Origin: JBHELT01 sp046262935
GTDB lineage: Bacteria > Actinomycetota > CADDZG01 > JAHWKV01
Direction: 5' to 3'
NCBI GenBank assembly: GCA_046262935.1
Contig: JBHELT010000068.1
Coordinates: 1-9,177 of the forward strand
DNA: 9,177 nucleotides
The position numbers and the translations under genes are program-made. Each line of letters starts with the position of its first letter. Within the stretch, counting starts at the first letter, position 1. This document shows, one piece after another, positions 6,908 through 9,177 of this stretch. The notes beneath the pieces were generated by a model, which ran no database searches, was not told the origin of the DNA, and saw nothing but the letters and a program-made list of their open reading frames with translations.

Positions 6908-7716
6908 CTGCGGGTAACTCATCAAACACGGACGGGCTGAAGCCCCCCGGCGCGCGCAAACTCGTGCATTGGTCCGAATTGCTAAAGGCGCTGGTCGCCA
7001 AAGAGATCAAGGTGAAATACAAGCGGTCGATCCTTGGCTTCTTCTGGTCACTGTTGACCCCGTTAGCCTTGACCGGCGTTTATCTATTCGTCTTCATCTA
7101 TGTATACAAAGTTGACCAGAAGGATTTCATCTTCTTCCTCCTTTCAGGGTTGCTGCCTTGGAACTACTTCAATATGTCATTGCTCGCCGCTACGAATTCT
7201 CTCGTCGAGAATGGGTCGCTCATCCGTAAGGTGTTCTTTCCCAGGGCTCTCATCCCGATGTCGGGGGTGCTGGCCAACCTTGTCAATTTCCTTTTGGTTA
7301 TGGGGCTGTTCACGGTAGTGGCTGTGATCGCCGCGCGGCCGGTCGTTTCGCATCTGCATTGGCTGCTTGTGGCGATCGTGCTCGAAACGGTTCTGGCCGT
7401 TGGGCTGACTATGGCCCTGTCGGCGTGGAATGTTTACCTTAGAGACATCCAGCAATTGATCAGCATCCTTTCTTTGATCTGGTTCTTCGCTACGCCGATC
7501 GTCTATCCGTTGTCGCGCGTTCCTGCTCGGTTCAGGCCGTTCATCCTTGCCAATCCAATGGCCGGGATCATCGAGCTGTATCGCTCGGCACTTTATTCGG
7601 CAAAGTCGCCAGCGCCCGACGTTTTACTGTCGGCATTCGCGGGCACTGTTCTTGCTCTTGTTTTGGGGGTGCTCGTATTTCGCAAGTTGGGCCCCGTTCT
7701 TGCTAAGGAGCTGTGA
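6904..7716 (+). CDS. wzm: Polysaccharide ABC exporter permease (ABC-2 type, Wzm/TagG/KpsM-like)
   Basis: A 270-residue integral membrane protein, the standard size for Wzm. After a polar cytosolic N-terminus, an amphipathic region with KEIKVKYKRSILGFFWSL (33-50) leads into the first membrane segment; the YKRS-LG-FW-LL-PL pattern is a signature of polysaccharide ABC-2 permeases. About six hydrophobic segments follow, near residues 48-68, 75-95, 118-143, 150-172, 186-204 and 242-260. RKVFFPRALIP at 108-118 and NVYLRDIQQ at 176-184 are further conserved blocks, the latter next to the region that couples to the ATPase. It forms the membrane channel that moves the completed lipid-linked glycan out of the cytosol, together with the ATPase encoded one base downstream. 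The GTG start is in a GTGA overlap with the upstream glycosyltransferase gene. Confidence 0.93.
   Translation: MTAGNSSNTDGLKPPGARKLVHWSELLKALVAKEIKVKYKRSILGFFWSLLTPLALTGVYLFVFIYVYKVDQKDFIFFLLSGLLPWNYFNMSLLAATNSLVENGSLIRKVFFPRALIPMSGVLANLVNFLLVMGLFTVVAVIAARPVVSHLHWLLVAIVLETVLAVGLTMALSAWNVYLRDIQQLISILSLIWFFATPIVYPLSRVPARFRPFILANPMAGIIELYRSALYSAKSPAPDVLLSAFAGTVLALVLGVLVFRKLGPVLAKEL
7705..7710 (+). promoter_or_regulatory. Strong ribosome binding site fixing the GTG start at 7718
   Basis: AAGGAG with a seven-base spacer before GTG at 7718. It is the best Shine-Dalgarno match in the window and lies in the last codons of the permease gene. It decides the ATPase start, although the open frame extends back to 7547. 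Confidence 0.75.
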
Positions 7717-7717
7717 G

Positions 7718-8476
7718 GTGAGGCCAACCGCCATCGTGGTCGATGGGCTCTGGGAGGAATTCAAGATCCTCGAAGACCGCACCCGAAGTCTCAAAGAGGT
7801 CGTGTCGAGGTTCCGTATCGCTCGAAGCAAGACTTCTTTCTTCGCGCTCGAAGATGTTTCTTTCACGGTTGGCAAAGGTGAAACCGTTGGTCTTCTTGGT
7901 GAGAACGGATCCGGGAAGAGCACTTTGCTAAGGTGTATCGCAGGCATCCTGCCTCCCAACAGAGGTAGCGTGCTAGTTGGCGGTACCGTGTCGAGCCTCA
8001 TCGAATTGGGGGCGGGATTTCATCCCGAACTCACGGGGCGCGAGAACACTGCGCTTTCGGCAGCGCTCTTCGGATTGCCAAGGAGCAAACTCAAAGAACG
8101 GTTCGACTCCATAGTTGACTTCGCAGAGGTTTGGGATGCGATCGACCATCCCATCAGGTCTTACTCATCGGGTATGTATGTGCGATTGGCGTTCTCGCTG
8201 GCCGTTCATGTTGAACCCGAGATCCTTTTGATCGATGAAGTGCTTGCTGTTGGTGACGAATCTTTCCAGCGAAAGTGCGTGGCCCGCGTTTCGGAACTCG
8301 CCGCAAGCGGTGTGACCATCGTTTTCGTTTCTCACGATCTCGCTCTAGTCGAGCAGGTATGCGAACGAAGCCTTTTGCTAGAGAAGGGGAAAGTCATCGC
8401 CGATGGTCCGACTGCTCACGTCATTGAGATCTACAGAAGATCGGTAGACGAGGCGACGCCGACGACGCCGAGGTAA
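7718..8476 (+). CDS. wzt: Polysaccharide ABC exporter ATPase (Wzt/TagH/KpsT-like), short form
   Basis: A 252-residue ABC ATPase. The GTG at 7718 is chosen because AAGGAG lies seven bases upstream and the permease stop ends at 7716; upstream in-frame codons belong to the permease gene. Typical of this subfamily is the N-terminal stretch before the ATPase core (RTRSLKEVVSRFR, 21-33, then FFALEDVSF, 41-49). The Walker A motif is GENGSGKST at 61-69, the signature YSSGM at 149-153 is the usual polysaccharide-exporter form, Walker B is ILLIDEVLAVGD at 169-180 with the catalytic Glu174, and the switch His is in SHD at 205-207. The protein ends soon after the ATPase domain, so it lacks the C-terminal carbohydrate-binding domain of O9a-type Wzt proteins (over 400 residues). 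With Wzm it powers export of the glycan. Its last 46 bases overlap the convergent glycosyltransferase gene. Confidence 0.94.
   Translation: MRPTAIVVDGLWEEFKILEDRTRSLKEVVSRFRIARSKTSFFALEDVSFTVGKGETVGLLGENGSGKSTLLRCIAGILPPNRGSVLVGGTVSSLIELGAGFHPELTGRENTALSAALFGLPRSKLKERFDSIVDFAEVWDAIDHPIRSYSSGMYVRLAFSLAVHVEPEILLIDEVLAVGDESFQRKCVARVSELAASGVTIVFVSHDLALVEQVCERSLLLEKGKVIADGPTAHVIEIYRRSVDEATPTTPR
8431..8476. other. Convergent 46-base coding overlap
   Basis: The ATPase gene ends with TAA at 8474-8476 and the - strand glycosyltransferase ends with TAG (complement of 8431-8433), so both C-termini are encoded in the same 46 bases. The right half is low-complexity GACGCC/GACGAC repetition (8453-8473), which reads Thr/Pro-rich on + and Gly/Val-rich on -. 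I see no hairpin with a T-run on either side that would serve as an intrinsic terminator. Confidence 0.7.
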
Positions 8477-9177
8477 ACGCCTAAGGTTCGGGTCGCGGCT
8501 TGGCTGGCGGTCGTCAACACTCGCGATGGCTTGGTCCCGGCGACTTTCATCAAGCCCTCGGCGATCGCAAGCGGATCGTCGACGTCAACGATCAAGGCTT
8601 CATCGATGCCTTCGGCTGCACCAACCCTCGGCCCACAGACCACGGGAACCCCGCATGCGAAGGCCTCGAGCACTGGAAGGCCGAATCCCTCGATCGATGA
8701 TGGCAGAAGGAAAGCCTCGGAACCTGCGATGAACGAGCGCAGTTCGTCTTCAGACAGAGGGCGGTTCGGCAAGCCTCCATGCAGCGCGTCGGATGGATGC
8801 CCAGAGCACAACAAAAGGGCGCCCTGCTCGCTCAGTTTCTGGGCCACCGCTGGTATGACTTTCATGTTCTTGTGAGGTTTGCGGTGGTAAAGGCTTGCGA
8901 TGTAGGGCCGCCCGCCGGCGAACCGGACCCTGGCCCCCTCGATCTCGTCCTCGGTCGAGGGCCGGAAGATCTTTGAGGGCCAAAGAGCGACCTTGGTTAT
9001 CTTGGCTGGGTCCCCACCGTGCGATACGACCGATCTCCCGGTCACGTCGCTCGGCACGATGATGGCATCGGCGGCTTCGATCGAAGAATCGATGATCCTG
9101 CGGAACGCACTTCGGCGAAGCCGGTTGGGCATCGACGCAGGGAAGTCGAGCGGGATCAAGTCTTGGATGGTTACGAC
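8431..9177 (-). CDS. GT4-family (group 1) glycosyltransferase, N-terminus beyond the window
   Basis: The C-terminal 248 residues of a GT-B glycosyltransferase read on the - strand. The frame is open to the last base of the window (its first visible residues are VVTIQDLIPLDFP, the end-of-N-domain VHDL-type motif of GT4 enzymes), so the TTG near 9159 is not the true start. Later blocks: ADAIIVPSDVTGRSV, then YIASLYHRKPHKNM (start of the nucleotide-binding domain), the region LSEDELRSFIAGSEAFLLPS, and EGFGLPVLE, the E-x7-E motif that contacts the nucleotide sugar, followed by ACGVPVVC. The C-terminal ATRTLGVYLGVVG matches the closing helix of the family, so the 3' end looks real and not frameshifted. 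It is likely a retaining glycosyltransferase of the same polysaccharide, transcribed separately from the + strand operon. Substrate unknown. Confidence 0.9.
   Translation of the reverse strand, partial: VVTIQDLIPLDFPASMPNRLRRSAFRRIIDSSIEAADAIIVPSDVTGRSVVSHGGDPAKITKVALWPSKIFRPSTEDEIEGARVRFAGGRPYIASLYHRKPHKNMKVIPAVAQKLSEQGALLLCSGHPSDALHGGLPNRPLSEDELRSFIAGSEAFLLPSSIEGFGLPVLEAFACGVPVVCGPRVGAAEGIDEALIVDVDDPLAIAEGLMKVAGTKPSRVLTTASQAATRTLGVYLGVVGVASSTDLL

Noticed and set aside
7547..7717. Upstream extension of the ABC ATPase frame.
   Set aside because: It overlaps the permease gene in another frame and encodes nothing like the family. The GTG at 7718 has AAGGAG seven bases upstream.
8453..8473. GAC/GCC-rich repetition as a microsatellite or terminator stem.
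   Set aside because: Only about three imperfect units, coding on both strands, without a stable inverted repeat plus T-run.
8531..8875. A 114-codon + strand open frame after the ATPase gene.
   Set aside because: It lies opposite the GT4 gene, whose E-x7-E motif and domain order are clear. The + product is rich in Ser/Pro with no motif.
1..9177. Insertion sequences, attachment sites, CRISPR repeats, tRNA or riboswitch structures.
   Set aside because: The window is coding almost throughout. I saw no transposase motif, no repeat-spacer pattern, and no cloverleaf or leader region.

Overview
The window is a piece of a cell-surface polysaccharide (O-antigen or capsule-like) locus. It carries ten protein genes on the + strand, running almost to the right edge, and one convergent glycosyltransferase gene on the - strand. 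I see no RNA genes, mobile elements, CRISPR arrays or large repeats. The composition is moderately GC-rich (high fifties by eye). GTG and TTG starts are frequent and the genes interlock through NTGA stop/start overlaps. The palindrome CGATCG is also common. This fits an actinobacterium or another GC-rich bacterium, but nothing here fixes the phylum.

Layout. Positions 1-3080 hold nucleotide-sugar genes: the 3' part of a glucose-1-phosphate cytidylyltransferase (rfbF type), a sugar C-methyltransferase of the TylCIII/NovU type, a short RmlC-like cupin epimerase, and an SDR epimerase/reductase. Positions 3077-6907 hold a second SAM-dependent methyltransferase, a family 2 glycosyltransferase, a conserved protein of unknown function that looks like a divergent GT-A glycosyltransferase, and another family 2 glycosyltransferase. 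Positions 6904-8476 hold the Wzm-type permease and Wzt-type ATPase of a polysaccharide ABC exporter. Positions 8431-9177 hold the C-terminal part of a GT4 glycosyltransferase on the - strand. Its 3' end overlaps the ATPase gene.

How the genes fit together (inference). RfbF makes CDP-glucose. A 4,6-dehydratase, not in the window and probably upstream, would give a CDP-4-keto-6-deoxyhexose. The C-methyltransferase, cupin epimerase and SDR could then convert this to a CDP-activated, C-methylated (branched) 6-deoxyhexose, much as NovU, NovW and NovS do for TDP-noviose. The glycosyltransferases would put it into a glycan on a lipid carrier, and the ABC exporter would flip the glycan across the membrane. 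The + strand genes read as one translationally coupled operon: the largest gap between consecutive genes is a single base. There is no intergenic stretch above 300 bases anywhere in the window.
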